64,000 nt of DNA, from contig JAUNJF010000002.1 of the NCBI GenBank assembly GCA_030533405.1, positions 135,339 through 199,338 on the forward strand. Reading direction: 5' to 3'. This document shows, one piece after another, positions 32,808 through 41,982 of this stretch (position 1 is its first letter; every line of letters starts with the position of its first letter). The notes under the pieces are model-generated. The model was not told the DNA's origin, did no database searches, and was given only the letters and a program-made list of their open reading frames with translations. The DNA is from Eubacteriales bacterium (GTDB lineage: Bacteria > Bacillota > Clostridia > Lachnospirales > Lachnospiraceae). Both the position numbers and the translations under genes were made by a program.

Positions 32808-33536
32808 TTATTTTATCCCAACCTGGATTGCTTCTTCCATCGTCATTCCTGCATATTCCTGTGCACGAATGATTCTTCCAGACTTCTTATCCTCTAAAAA
32901 TGCCCCCAAAACAACTCCCGGAATCGCACTTTCTGGACTATTTGGTGCCTGATTGCCACCCAAATCCGTTCTACACCATCCAGGATCCACAAGATTAATC
33001 ATGACATCTGTTCCTTCTACAGTAGACCCTAAATCCATCGTTATCTTATCAAGCGCTGCTTTGCTCGCTGAGTAACCCGCCTGCTGTGGTTCCAGTGCAA
33101 TACCGCTTGTTGTATTTACAATTCTGCCAAATCCTTTTTCTATCATCTTAGGCATAAAATGATAACAAATCATCATAGGTGCAATTGTATTAATCTTAAA
33201 ACTTGTATCATAATCTGACGCAGGTGTTTCATAATAATCCGTACGATATGCAACCTGTAATCCTGCATTATTCAATACAATATCCACACACATTCCCATT
33301 GCATCGATATCCGCTAACATCTTTTCCACCTGTTCTAAACGTTCCAGCTGCGCCTCTACACAGTAAACTTCCACACCCTGTTCCTTCAGGCGTTCAGCCA
33401 ATTCTTTCGTATGCTCCAGGCTTCTGCTATGCAAAATCACATTACAACCCGCGTTTGCCATATACTCTGCTGCCAATCGTCCCAATCCACGACTTGCCCC
33501 CGTAATCAAAGCCCATTTATTTTTTACATTTACCAT
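32808..33536 (-). CDS. Short-chain dehydrogenase/reductase
   Basis: About 242 residues of classical SDR type: cofactor loop TGASRGLGR (TGxxxGxG), LNNAGL, catalytic Ser in NTTSGIALEPQ and the YSASK (YxxxK) motif. The Arg at position 35-37 region (HSRS) suggests NADP(H) preference. The ATG at 33536 is chosen for the GGGAGG site 9 nt upstream. The substrate is unknown; no clear partner gene is adjacent. Confidence 0.87.
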   Translation of the reverse strand: MVNVKNKWALITGASRGLGRLAAEYMANAGCNVILHSRSLEHTKELAERLKEQGVEVYCVEAQLERLEQVEKMLADIDAMGMCVDIVLNNAGLQVAYRTDYYETPASDYDTSFKINTIAPMMICYHFMPKMIEKGFGRIVNTTSGIALEPQQAGYSASKAALDKITMDLGSTVEGTDVMINLVDPGWCRTDLGGNQAPNSPESAIPGVVLGAFLEDKKSGRIIRAQEYAGMTMEEAIQVGIK

Positions 33537-33638
33537 ATACAAATACCTCCCAATTACTGATAATTATACCACGTTTTCTTTACATTGGGCAAACCACAAT
33601 CCCCTCGTTTTATAGAAACCATACAGTTTTTCAAAAAT

Positions 33639-33677
33639 AAAATCTAGACAGTTTTCATTACAAACCGTCTGGATTTT
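33639..33677 (-). terminator. Terminator of the GNAT gene
   Basis: Stem AAAATCTAGACAGTTT with AAACCGTCTGGATTTT (two wobble or mismatch positions), then ATTTTTG on the minus strand. It lies just after the stop at 33687. Confidence 0.7.
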
Positions 33678-33686
33678 AATTTAGCA

Positions 33687-34181
33687 TCACAATGTTTTCT
33701 CCATCAAAAGGAATCGTCCTTTTCTCCAATCCGCAAACCCACGCTCTCTATATCCATTGTTTTCATATAATCTTAGTGCATATGGATTTTTCGTATACAC
33801 ATCTAGTCGCACAGACTGATACGAAAGAGCAGCTAGCTGTTCCTCAATATGTAACAAAACTTGTTTTCCAACACCTTTATTTTGAAAATGTGGACTTACA
33901 CACAATCGATGCAAAATGCATGCAGTATCAGTTGCATTTTCCCATTCACACCCATCATACGCATCATCATATTCCTCACTAATCACATAAATTGCCACGA
34001 GTTCCATGTTATCTTCTACCACATAAAGCGTATTTTTTTGAATATCATCTATAAAATCTTCGCGAGTTGGATAAATGGAATCCCACTGGTAAATTCCTTT
34101 ACTTTCCATTTCTTTTATTGCATCTGCAATCAGCAGGCAAATGTGATCAACATCCGCTAATGTTCCAATTCTATAATTCAT
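33687..34181 (-). CDS. GNAT family N-acetyltransferase
   Basis: 164 residues. The acetyl-CoA signature is visible in LCVSPHFQNKGVGKQVLLHIEEQ (Q/RxxGxG/A type), followed by SVRLDVYTKNPYALRLYENNGYRERG, the usual C-terminal half of GNAT proteins. The acceptor cannot be inferred. It may be co-transcribed with the small membrane protein gene 26 nt upstream. Confidence 0.88.
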   Translation of the reverse strand: MNYRIGTLADVDHICLLIADAIKEMESKGIYQWDSIYPTREDFIDDIQKNTLYVVEDNMELVAIYVISEEYDDAYDGCEWENATDTACILHRLCVSPHFQNKGVGKQVLLHIEEQLAALSYQSVRLDVYTKNPYALRLYENNGYRERGFADWRKGRFLLMEKTL

Positions 34182-34207
34182 TCGTGTTCCCTTTGTATAA
34201 AATCATA

Positions 34208-34402
34208 TTATTCAGCCTCTTCAAAATACTCCAAACTGGAATTACCATTGGAGTTACCATTATAACATCCATAATGACGATTTCCTTTTGGAGATAACAA
34301 AACGCCAAGCACAACACCACTTAATATTGCTACAACAAAAGATAACGCAAGTTCTAATCCTGTCCAATTTCTGTCTTCCAATTTTTCTAATAAATTCACC
34401 AT
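34208..34402 (-). CDS. Small single-pass membrane protein
   Basis: 64 residues with one membrane helix (about 17-36, LALSFVVAILSGVVLGVLLS), a short acidic N-terminus and a polar Asn/Gly/Ser-rich tail ending EYFEEAE. GAGGAGAAAAT directly precedes the ATG, a strong ribosome site. No family recognised; it is probably co-transcribed with the GNAT gene. Confidence 0.65.
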   Translation of the reverse strand: MVNLLEKLEDRNWTGLELALSFVVAILSGVVLGVLLSPKGNRHYGCYNGNSNGNSSLEYFEEAE

Positions 34403-34494
34403 ATTTTCTCCTCTTCATACTGCAAAAATGACCTTTATTCTTCTGCTTGTATCGATTCAAACAAATCTCCCGACTGACAATCCCAAACTTTTCC

Positions 34495-36414
34495 TTAGTT
34501 AATCAAGCCCTTTCGGTACGCCTCTAACAATTTTCGCAAATCACAGATTTCATCCTTAAGACGTTGCCCCTTATCTGTATCTCCAATATTCACGCGCCTG
34601 CTCATCTTTTTTACAATCTGCACATTTGGCGTATTATCTCCTGACGGATCAAACGGCTTATGCTCCGCTAAACGAAGTGCATGCGAATCATAAATCAAAG
34701 TATATCCAGCAATTCCTGTCGCCGACTGATATGCTTTTGAAATACCACCATCAATAATAAATAACTTACCATTTGCTTTGATTGGACTTTCTCCATCCTT
34801 GATTTTCACAGGTACATGCCCATTAATAATATGTCCCTTATCCTTATTCATGCCAAACTCATCCATAATCATATCACAGATTTTTTCCTGCTCAAACAAC
34901 GTGTAGTACGACTTATACTGCTCCTTTTTCAAACTGGCATCCTCTAAGAAATATCCTTCAAACGTTGCCATCTTATTCTTTCCAAACAATGGTGAATTCG
35001 GACCGCACCATAAATACCACATGTAATCCTGCGCATCCTTCTTCTCTTTCCAATCACTTGAATAAAATGCCTTTGCCACCTTATCATTGATGCAGTCTAA
35101 TAATGCTTTTCCAGAATACGACACACCATCAATCTCAATGGATGTAAAGGTTCCATCCTCATTAATCGGCACACAACCATGATACAATAAATTATCATTT
35201 ACCTTTTTGTACATGGACCCATTTTGATATAAATAATGAATATGCTTTTGTAACATAGATGAATGCTGGAACGAAAGTGCCAACATCTCCATCAGTTCCT
35301 CTTCCTGCTCTGATAAAGCCAATGGATTCTCTGGATCTATGGTCGGGAATTGCGTATCCTTTAAAGGATATACCTTACCGTCAATCTCAATTGTCATCTG
35401 CTCGTAATCAATCTTCTCCAACATATTACGTGCATCCATTTCATATTCCGGATGTGCCTTAATCATCTGACCTTCTAACTTTAACTGAATCACCGTAATC
35501 GCCTTATGCATCTTGGCAACCAAATGCGTATCAATCTTGTCATATACATTATTATCTAATGTATGTGGCATATACGCATCACACATCTCATCTGTATAAA
35601 CCTTATCCGCGAACTCAAACAATGGTCTTAAGTTGATACCATACCCATCCTCGAGCACATCCAAATTGTTATACGCCATAGAAATTCGAAGTACAATCGC
35701 AATTAACGTCTTGTTACCAAGCGCTGCGCCCATCCATGAAATATCATGATTTCCCCACTGAAAATCCACTTCACCAAACTTAATTAATTCATTCATAATA
35801 ATATCCGCACGTGGTCCACGGTCAAAGATGTCACCAATAATATGTACCTGATCAATAGATGTTCTCTGAATCAACTTTGATAACTCACAAATAAATGCGT
35901 CTGCAATATCTGTATCAATAATCGCATTAATAATCTCATTAAAATAAAAATCCTTGTTAATATCATCAGTTACATTCAACAACTCATCTAAAATATATCG
36001 ATATTCCTCTGGCATACGATTACGCACTCTTGATCTGGTATACTTCGCACTCACTGCCTCCGATACCTGAATCAATTGATAAATAGTAATCCGTCTCCAC
36101 TCATCATTTAATGTTTTGTCTTTTCTGCGCTTCTCCATCGTCTCTTCTGGATAATAAATCAGATTTGCAAGTTGTGTTCGGATATCACTTGTCAACGCCT
36201 TTCCAAAAACCATATCAATCTTTGTCTGAATCATACCTGATGCACTCTTTAGCAAATGCAAGAAAGCCTCGTACTCACCATGCAAATCACTAAAAAAGTA
36301 TTCCGTTCCCTTTGGCAGACTTCGAATTGCTGACAAATTAATAATTCGATTGGCAACCGCTTCTGGTGTCTTATAATGTTCCGATAATAAGCGTAAATAT
36401 TTCAACTCATCCAT
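34495..36414 (-). CDS. fbp: Fructose-1,6-bisphosphatase class III
   Basis: 639 residues, close to the usual length of this Firmicutes-type gluconeogenic enzyme. The calcineurin-like metallophosphatase signatures are intact: FFSDLHGEYEAF near 42, IIGDIFDRGPRAD near 194 and WGNHDISWMGA near 219. C-terminal NGHVPVK and IDGGISKAYQ complete the family. It hydrolyses fructose-1,6-bisphosphate to fructose-6-phosphate. AAGGAGATACGCTC precedes the ATG. Palindromic repeat D lies 30 nt upstream in its leader. Confidence 0.96.
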   Translation of the reverse strand: MDELKYLRLLSEHYKTPEAVANRIINLSAIRSLPKGTEYFFSDLHGEYEAFLHLLKSASGMIQTKIDMVFGKALTSDIRTQLANLIYYPEETMEKRRKDKTLNDEWRRITIYQLIQVSEAVSAKYTRSRVRNRMPEEYRYILDELLNVTDDINKDFYFNEIINAIIDTDIADAFICELSKLIQRTSIDQVHIIGDIFDRGPRADIIMNELIKFGEVDFQWGNHDISWMGAALGNKTLIAIVLRISMAYNNLDVLEDGYGINLRPLFEFADKVYTDEMCDAYMPHTLDNNVYDKIDTHLVAKMHKAITVIQLKLEGQMIKAHPEYEMDARNMLEKIDYEQMTIEIDGKVYPLKDTQFPTIDPENPLALSEQEEELMEMLALSFQHSSMLQKHIHYLYQNGSMYKKVNDNLLYHGCVPINEDGTFTSIEIDGVSYSGKALLDCINDKVAKAFYSSDWKEKKDAQDYMWYLWCGPNSPLFGKNKMATFEGYFLEDASLKKEQYKSYYTLFEQEKICDMIMDEFGMNKDKGHIINGHVPVKIKDGESPIKANGKLFIIDGGISKAYQSATGIAGYTLIYDSHALRLAEHKPFDPSGDNTPNVQIVKKMSRRVNIGDTDKGQRLKDEICDLRKLLEAYRKGLIN

Positions 36415-36444
36415 GAGCGTATCTCCTTGTTTCTATATATTTCT

Positions 36445-36538
36445 ATTAGGTAATTGCGAAACTCTCAATTATGTAAATTATAGTTGTACAATATAAACAA
36501 CTATCTACAACCTAAATTGAGTTTCGCAATTATCTAAT
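36445..36538. repeat. Palindromic repeat D in the fbp leader
   Basis: Outer arms ATTAGGTAATTGCGAAACTC (36445-36464) and 36519-36538 pair at 19 of 20 positions plus one wobble. Inside is a second hairpin ATAGTTGT/ACAACTAT. The left two-thirds (36456-36509) match the left arm of element B at about 49 of 54 positions by eye; removing the inner hairpin leaves repeat C. Confidence 0.7.
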
Positions 36539-36597
36539 ATAATCCTACATTCCAATATACATTTATTTGTGAATTGTGTCAATCAACGACAAAAATG

Positions 36598-36632
36598 AAG
36601 GAACATATATGATAACCACATACATGTTCCCC
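36598..36632 (-). terminator. Terminator of the chvE-gguAB operon
   Basis: Stem GGAACATGTATG with CATATATGTTCC (wobbles), then TTCATTTTTG on the minus strand. It is about 50 nt after the permease stop at 36682. Confidence 0.6.
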
Positions 36633-36681
36633 CATTTGTGCAGAAAAAACTAACTTTATATTGTTTTTATGTTGGGCTTAA

Positions 36682-37872
36682 TTAATTCTTCTCGATCAAT
36701 TTACCTCCACGTTTTGATACTACATCAAAGATTACTGCAAGTAAAAGAACGAGACCCTTTACTACCTTCTGCATGTTCTGATCAACACCCATTAATGACA
36801 TACCAAGGTTGATAACACCCATTAAGATAGCACCAATAATTACTCCAGGAACAGTACCGATACCACCGTAAGCAGAAGCACCACCGATGAAACATGATGC
36901 GATAGCATCCATCTCGTAGCTCTGACCATATGTAGGCTGAGCACTTGTCATACGAGCAATTGTTACCATACCTGCTAATGCAGATAAGAATCCCATATTC
37001 AAGTAAGCAAGGAAATATACCTTGTTTGTATTAATACCAGAAAGTTTTGTAGCTTTCTCATTACCACCTACTGCGTAGAAGTAACGACCAACTGTTGTGT
37101 TAGATGTGATATAACCATAAATAATTACTACAATCAATACCCAAATCAAAACACTTGGAATACCTTTATGCTGAGCAAGCTTGTAAGCTACCCAAACAAT
37201 AACACCAGAAACAACAACTAATTTTCCAATCATACCAGCGAAGTTTCCTGTTTCATAACCTTTTTTCTTCTTTGTAAAATAATCCTTTAACTGTAAGATA
37301 ACAAACACTGCAACAGCTAAAATACCACCAAACAAACAAGTAAGATTCAATGAACCATTACCAAAGAAATCTGGAATATAACAATCAGCACCACCACCGA
37401 AGAACTTAACAAATGTCTCCTGATCCTTAATTGAAATTGTCATACCATCAAGTACAACGTTACTTAAACCTCTAAAGATCAACATACCCGCTAAAGTTAC
37501 GATGAAAGGTGGGATTCTTACAAATGCAATCCAAAATCCCTGCCAAGCACCAATCAAAATACCAACACCAATCATAATTAAGATTGCTACATACATGTTA
37601 ACGTTCATGTTAACCATAATAACTGCACCGATAGCACCGACAAAACAAACAACGGAACCAACCGAAAGGTCGATGTTACCACCTGTCAAAATACATAATA
37701 ACATACCAGTTGCTAAAATAAATACATATGCATTCTGTGAAATCAAACTACTGATATTCATTGGAAGAAGAATTGCTCCTCCTGTTTTTACTGCAAAAAA
37801 CGCAGTAACTAATACCAGCACAATTATCATTGTAAGTTTTTTAGCTACCTCAAAGGCTTTTGCTTTATTCAT
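36682..37872 (-). CDS. gguB: Multiple-monosaccharide ABC transporter permease (GguB/XylH type)
   Basis: 396 residues with about ten hydrophobic helices. Landmarks of BPD_transp_2 sugar permeases are TGGNIDLSVGSVVCFVGAIG, VRIPPFIVTLAGMLIFRGL, AVGGNEKATKLSGI and ASAYGGIGTVPGVIIGA. It transports monosaccharides such as xylose, glucose or galactose with the ATPase and binding protein next to it. It starts 2 nt after the ATPase stop codon. Base usage appears slightly richer in G+C than its neighbours, common for highly expressed transport genes. Confidence 0.92.
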   Translation of the reverse strand: MNKAKAFEVAKKLTMIIVLVLVTAFFAVKTGGAILLPMNISSLISQNAYVFILATGMLLCILTGGNIDLSVGSVVCFVGAIGAVIMVNMNVNMYVAILIMIGVGILIGAWQGFWIAFVRIPPFIVTLAGMLIFRGLSNVVLDGMTISIKDQETFVKFFGGGADCYIPDFFGNGSLNLTCLFGGILAVAVFVILQLKDYFTKKKKGYETGNFAGMIGKLVVVSGVIVWVAYKLAQHKGIPSVLIWVLIVVIIYGYITSNTTVGRYFYAVGGNEKATKLSGINTNKVYFLAYLNMGFLSALAGMVTIARMTSAQPTYGQSYEMDAIASCFIGGASAYGGIGTVPGVIIGAILMGVINLGMSLMGVDQNMQKVVKGLVLLLAVIFDVVSKRGGKLIEKN

Positions 37873-37874
37873 AC

Positions 37875-39428
37875 CTATTCTCCTTTACTACTAGCTTTTA
37901 AAATATGTGACATGATGATTTCCTGAGTTGCATCTTTACCATCCAACTCTCCAACCATTTTTCCTTCGTTCATAACATAAATACGATCACACATACCCAA
38001 AATCTCTGGAAGCTCTGAGGAAATCATAATAACCGCTTTTCCTTCAGCAACCAACTGATTAATAATACAATAGATTTCGTATTTTGCTCCTACATCAATA
38101 CCTCTTGTAGGCTCGTCTAAAATCAAAACATCTGGATTGGTAAACATCCATTTTGCCAACAATACTTTCTGCTGATTACCACCACTTAAGTTACCAACAT
38201 TTTGCTCTACTGTTGGACATTTTGTACGAAGTTTTTCTTTATAATCGACTGCAACATCGTATTCTTTATCCTTATCGATTACGGAATGATTACTAACTGC
38301 ATCCAAATTTGCCAATGTTGTATTGATTTTAATTGGATTACTTAAAATCAATCCATTTCCTTTACGGTCCTCTGTTACATAAGCAAGCTTATGTTTAATC
38401 GCATCATGAACGGAATTGAAAACAACTTCCTCTCCATTCATTATAATCTGGCCAGTAATATTCTCACCATAGCTCTTACCGAAAAGACTCATAGCAAGCT
38501 CTGTACGACCGGCACCCATTAATCCAGAAATACCAAGCACCTCGCCCTTACGAACATTAATGCTTACATTGTCAACAACTACACGCTCTTTGTCTATTGG
38601 ATGATGTACAGTCCAATTCTTAACCTCCATAAGAATCTCTGCATTTTTCAGTTTTTCCTCTGTATTCTCACGTCTTGGGAAACGATCTGAAAGTTCACGA
38701 CCAACCATACCCTTAATAATTCTAGCTTCCGAAATATCGTCTTTTTCTTTATCCAAAGTCTCAATGGTTGAACCATCTCGAATAACTGTAATCTTATCTG
38801 CTACATAAGATATCTCATTTAACTTATGAGAAATGATAATTGATGTCATTCCCTGTTTTTTAAACTGAAGCATCAACTCCAGCAATGCCTTCGAATCATC
38901 TTCATTTAATGAAGCTGTAGGCTCATCTAAAATCAAAAGTTTGGCATGTTTTGCCAATGCTTTTGCAATCTCTACTAACTGCTGCTTTCCTACACCGATA
39001 TCCTTAATCAGTGTTCGAGGAGATTCATCTAATCCAACCTCTTTTAAATATTCCGCCGCTTTTCCATAGGTGTCTGTCCAATTGATTTTCATCTTTGAGC
39101 CCTGCTCATTACCAAGGAACATGTTCTCTCCGATTGTTAAATGAGGAATCAAGGCTAACTCCTGGTGAATAATAACAATTCCCTTTTTTTCACTATCCTT
39201 GATTTGATTAAACTGACAAACCTCACCATCATAAATGATATCTCCCTCATATGTTCCATATGGGTAAATACCACTTAATACATTCATCAATGTGGATTTA
39301 CCGGCACCATTCTCACCTACAAGCGCATGAATTTCACCTTCTTCAACCTTGAGGTTTACATTATCAAGTGCCTTTACACCAGGGAATGTCTTGGTAATAC
39401 TCTTCATTTCCAACAAAATCTTTGCCAT
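37875..39428 (-). CDS. gguA: Sugar ABC transporter ATP-binding protein (GguA/XylG type)
   Basis: 517 residues with two fused ATPase domains. The first has Walker [10 protein letters not shown] (38-46) and Walker B LLILDEPT. The second carries the degenerate [10 protein letters not shown] loop typical of sugar importers of this class, then [14 protein letters not shown] and a second [11 protein letters not shown]. It energises uptake through the permease downstream. The 103-nt gap to chvE holds a strong hairpin. Confidence 0.95.
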   Translation of the reverse strand: MAKILLEMKSITKTFPGVKALDNVNLKVEEGEIHALVGENGAGKSTLMNVLSGIYPYGTYEGDIIYDGEVCQFNQIKDSEKKGIVIIHQELALIPHLTIGENMFLGNEQGSKMKINWTDTYGKAAEYLKEVGLDESPRTLIKDIGVGKQQLVEIAKALAKHAKLLILDEPTASLNEDDSKALLELMLQFKKQGMTSIIISHKLNEISYVADKITVIRDGSTIETLDKEKDDISEARIIKGMVGRELSDRFPRRENTEEKLKNAEILMEVKNWTVHHPIDKERVVVDNVSINVRKGEVLGISGLMGAGRTELAMSLFGKSYGENITGQIIMNGEEVVFNSVHDAIKHKLAYVTEDRKGNGLILSNPIKINTTLANLDAVSNHSVIDKDKEYDVAVDYKEKLRTKCPTVEQNVGNLSGGNQQKVLLAKWMFTNPDVLILDEPTRGIDVGAKYEIYCIINQLVAEGKAVIMISSELPEILGMCDRIYVMNEGKMVGELDGKDATQEIIMSHILKASSKGE

Positions 39429-39470
39429 CAGTGTTTTCCTCCCTGTTGCTATGTTTATTCCTTCTTTAAA

Positions 39471-39502
39471 TAACAGGCGGGTAATTTCTTATCCGCCTGT
39501 TA
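39471..39502 (-). promoter_or_regulatory. Intercistronic hairpin between chvE and gguA
   Basis: Perfect 10-bp G+C-rich stem TAACAGGCGG/CCGCCTGTTA with a 12-nt loop, 30 nt after the chvE stop. There is no U-tract on the transcribed strand. It likely protects the chvE mRNA 3' end, giving more binding protein than ATPase, or acts as a weak attenuator. Confidence 0.6.
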
Positions 39503-39531
39503 AAATCATTTCAGTCTATTATTTCCCCAAA

Positions 39532-40683
39532 TTATTTTAACTGATCCTCTGTATAGTATCCTGAATCTACTAATAACTCTTTGTAGTTTTCCTTATCAGC
39601 AAATACTGGCTCGCAAAGGAATGATGGTACTACTAATGAACCATTATCATATGTCTCTGTATCGTTGATTGGAGCCTCGCCGCCCTTCATAACAGCGTCA
39701 ACCATCTCAACTACCTTAGAAGCTAATGTACGTGTATCCTTGAAGATAGACATTGACTGCTTATCAGCAAGCATGTTCTTAACGTTAGCTACGTCACAGT
39801 CCTGACCTGTGATGATTGGCCATGCACCTGTGTAGTTAGCTTCAAGTGAGTTAGTTACACCAAGAGCTGTTGAATCATTTGAGCAAAGAACTGCATCGAT
39901 TACTGTACCGTCAGCATAGTTAGCAGAAATGATAGCATCCATTCTTGACTGAGCTGTCTCAGTTGCCCAGTTAGCTGTAGCAACTTCTTCAAACTCTTTC
40001 TGTCCAGACTTAACAACAAGCTTACCAGACTCAATGTATGGATTTAATACATCCATAGCACCGCCATAGAAGTATCTTGCGTTGTTATCACCAGGATCAC
40101 CTGTTACGATCTCAATGTTAAATGGTCCCTCTGCATTGTCAAGGTCAAGTTTCTCTTTGATGTACTCGCCCTGCTTTGTACCTACCATATAGTTATCAAA
40201 CGTTGCATAATATGTAACCGCATCTGAATTCATAATCAAACGGTCATATGCAATAACTGGAATATTCTTTTCTTTAGCCTGAGCTAATACTGTTCCTAAT
40301 GAATCACCATCGATTGAAGCGATTACTAACATAGAACAATCTGAGTTAATCATGTTCTCAATCTGAGAAACCTGTGTGTTGATATCATTTGAAGCATACT
40401 GAAGATCTACTTCATATCCTGCAGCTTCAAGCTCTGATTTCATGTTGGCACCATCCTGGTTCCATCTCTGTAAATCCTTTGTTGGCATTGCTACACCAAT
40501 CTTACCAGAACCGCCCCCTGTAGTTGTATCAGCACTTGCTTCATCGCTTGCGCTATCGCTACTTTCTACACTATCACTCACATTGCTTTCTGTTGATGTT
40601 GTTGTGCTTCCTCCACCACATCCGACTAACATTGACATTGCCATAAATGTTGCAAGGAATGCTCCCATAATTTTTTTCTTCAT
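39532..40683 (-). CDS. chvE: ChvE-type monosaccharide-binding lipoprotein
   Basis: 383 residues. A lipoprotein signal ends in MLVGC (Cys22), followed by a Ser/Thr/Asp-rich linker (about 25-58). The type I periplasmic-binding fold starts with KIGVAMPTKDLQRWNQDG. DLQYASNDINTQVSQIENMI, VIAYDRLI and DAVLCSNDSTALGV are the sugar-contact regions of the ChvE/XylF group. It delivers sugar to GguAB. AGGAGG precedes the ATG. It is the first gene of its operon, downstream of a terminator. Confidence 0.94.
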   Translation of the reverse strand: MKKKIMGAFLATFMAMSMLVGCGGGSTTTSTESNVSDSVESSDSASDEASADTTTGGGSGKIGVAMPTKDLQRWNQDGANMKSELEAAGYEVDLQYASNDINTQVSQIENMINSDCSMLVIASIDGDSLGTVLAQAKEKNIPVIAYDRLIMNSDAVTYYATFDNYMVGTKQGEYIKEKLDLDNAEGPFNIEIVTGDPGDNNARYFYGGAMDVLNPYIESGKLVVKSGQKEFEEVATANWATETAQSRMDAIISANYADGTVIDAVLCSNDSTALGVTNSLEANYTGAWPIITGQDCDVANVKNMLADKQSMSIFKDTRTLASKVVEMVDAVMKGGEAPINDTETYDNGSLVVPSFLCEPVFADKENYKELLVDSGYYTEDQLK

Positions 40684-40764
40684 ACCTTCTACCTCCTAAA
40701 AAGATATTTTTTATTTGTTTTACAAGAATGATAATAACACATATCAGATAGTAAAAAATTATGA

Positions 40765-40801
40765 GCGAGTGCAAATTTTTATGATTACAATTTGCTCTCG
40801 C
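40765..40801 (-). terminator. Terminator between the second binding protein and chvE
   Basis: 12-nt arms GCGAGTGCAAAT and ATTTGCTCTCGC with one mismatch and a 13-nt loop. On the minus strand TCATAATTTTTTACT follows. It lies about 120 nt after the stop at 40921 and about 80 nt before the chvE start. It may separate the regulatory and transport operons. Confidence 0.65.
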
Positions 40802-40920
40802 CCACTATTTTTTATCATGTATAGTATTATTTTGTGCTGAACTTTTCCTCACCACAATATTTTACTATCGTATGTGATAATATTCCGCATTTACGCTATA
40901 TATTGTATTTATTTTATAAA

Positions 40921-41982
40921 TTAGTCTGCAACATTTAGATAAACATCTTCCTTCAAATGGAATCCGCCATTAATAATCACCTCATCCATATTCTCCTTGT
41001 TCACCATAATCGGGTCAAGTTTTACATAAGGCACCTCATAAATACCATCATGGAAGGTTAACACTTCTGTATTAGGTATGTCCTCTCCTTTCGCCAGCGC
41101 AACCGCACATTCCGCCGTCAAATGTGCAAGTCTCTCCACAGGTTTATAAACAGTCATTTCCTGTGTCCCCTCTACGATATGCTGACAAGCCTCCAATTCT
41201 GCGTCCTGACCGACCACACAAATATTTCCAGCAAGTCTTCGTTCCGACAAAGCACGAATTACCTGACTTGCAAGACTATCGTTACCACACATAATGGCAT
41301 CCACCTGTTCGACCTGATCTAAATGATTATAAATATATTCTGCTGCGTCTTCCGCTCTCCAGCCACGTGCATGCATGGAACCTACAATTTCATTACCATG
41401 CTGTTCCATTCCACTACTAAATGCATCCTCTACCTGTGGCACATTATAATCAGCACTATCTCCACCAAGCATCAGTACTTTTCCATTCTCAACACCTGCT
41501 CCTACCACTGCCTCAGCCATCAATTTTCCAACCATTTCGTTATCAAATGAAATATATAAATCTACATCTGCATTACGAATCAAACGGTCATATGCAATGA
41601 CCTTAATACCTGCAGCTTTTGCATCCGCTACCGCATCTGCCAATCCATCCGAATCAATACATACAATCACAATCACATCCATTTCACTTTCAATGAAATA
41701 TTCAATTTGCTTTTTCTGTTCCTCCAAATCTCCATTGGCACTTTGCACATTTACATCAGCCCCTAAGTCTTTTGCTGTCGATACAAAAACATCCCGATCT
41801 CTTTGCCAACGTTCAATCACAAATGAATCAAATGTTACCCCTATTCGTATACGATCTGTACTTTCACTTTGCTTAGAAACTGTCTCAACATTCTTCTTCC
41901 CACAACCAACACACACAAATCCCAGTACAACAACCAGGGCACAACAAACCCAGCGCTTCCATTTTCTATGACAGTTCACCAT
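40921..41982 (-). CDS. Sugar-binding lipoprotein (RbsB/XylF-like)
   Basis: 353 residues with a lipoprotein signal ending FVCVGC and a type I periplasmic-binding fold: RIGVTFDSFVIERWQRD, VNVQSANGDLEEQKKQIEYFI, VIAYDRLIRNADVDLYISFDNE and VDAIMCGNDSLASQ. It is similar in layout to ChvE but clearly diverged. Its start overlaps the response regulator gene, so it belongs to the regulatory operon. It may present sugar to the sensor kinase or serve as a second binding protein for GguAB. Confidence 0.88.
   Translation of the reverse strand: MVNCHRKWKRWVCCALVVVLGFVCVGCGKKNVETVSKQSESTDRIRIGVTFDSFVIERWQRDRDVFVSTAKDLGADVNVQSANGDLEEQKKQIEYFIESEMDVIVIVCIDSDGLADAVADAKAAGIKVIAYDRLIRNADVDLYISFDNEMVGKLMAEAVVGAGVENGKVLMLGGDSADYNVPQVEDAFSSGMEQHGNEIVGSMHARGWRAEDAAEYIYNHLDQVEQVDAIMCGNDSLASQVIRALSERRLAGNICVVGQDAELEACQHIVEGTQEMTVYKPVERLAHLTAECAVALAKGEDIPNTEVLTFHDGIYEVPYVKLDPIMVNKENMDEVIINGGFHLKEDVYLNVAD

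Noticed and set aside
34260-34460. 66-codon minus-strand ORF overlapping the small membrane protein gene
   Set aside because: The alternative frame 34208-34402 has an exact GAGGAG site and a clean membrane helix; this one is a frame shadow.
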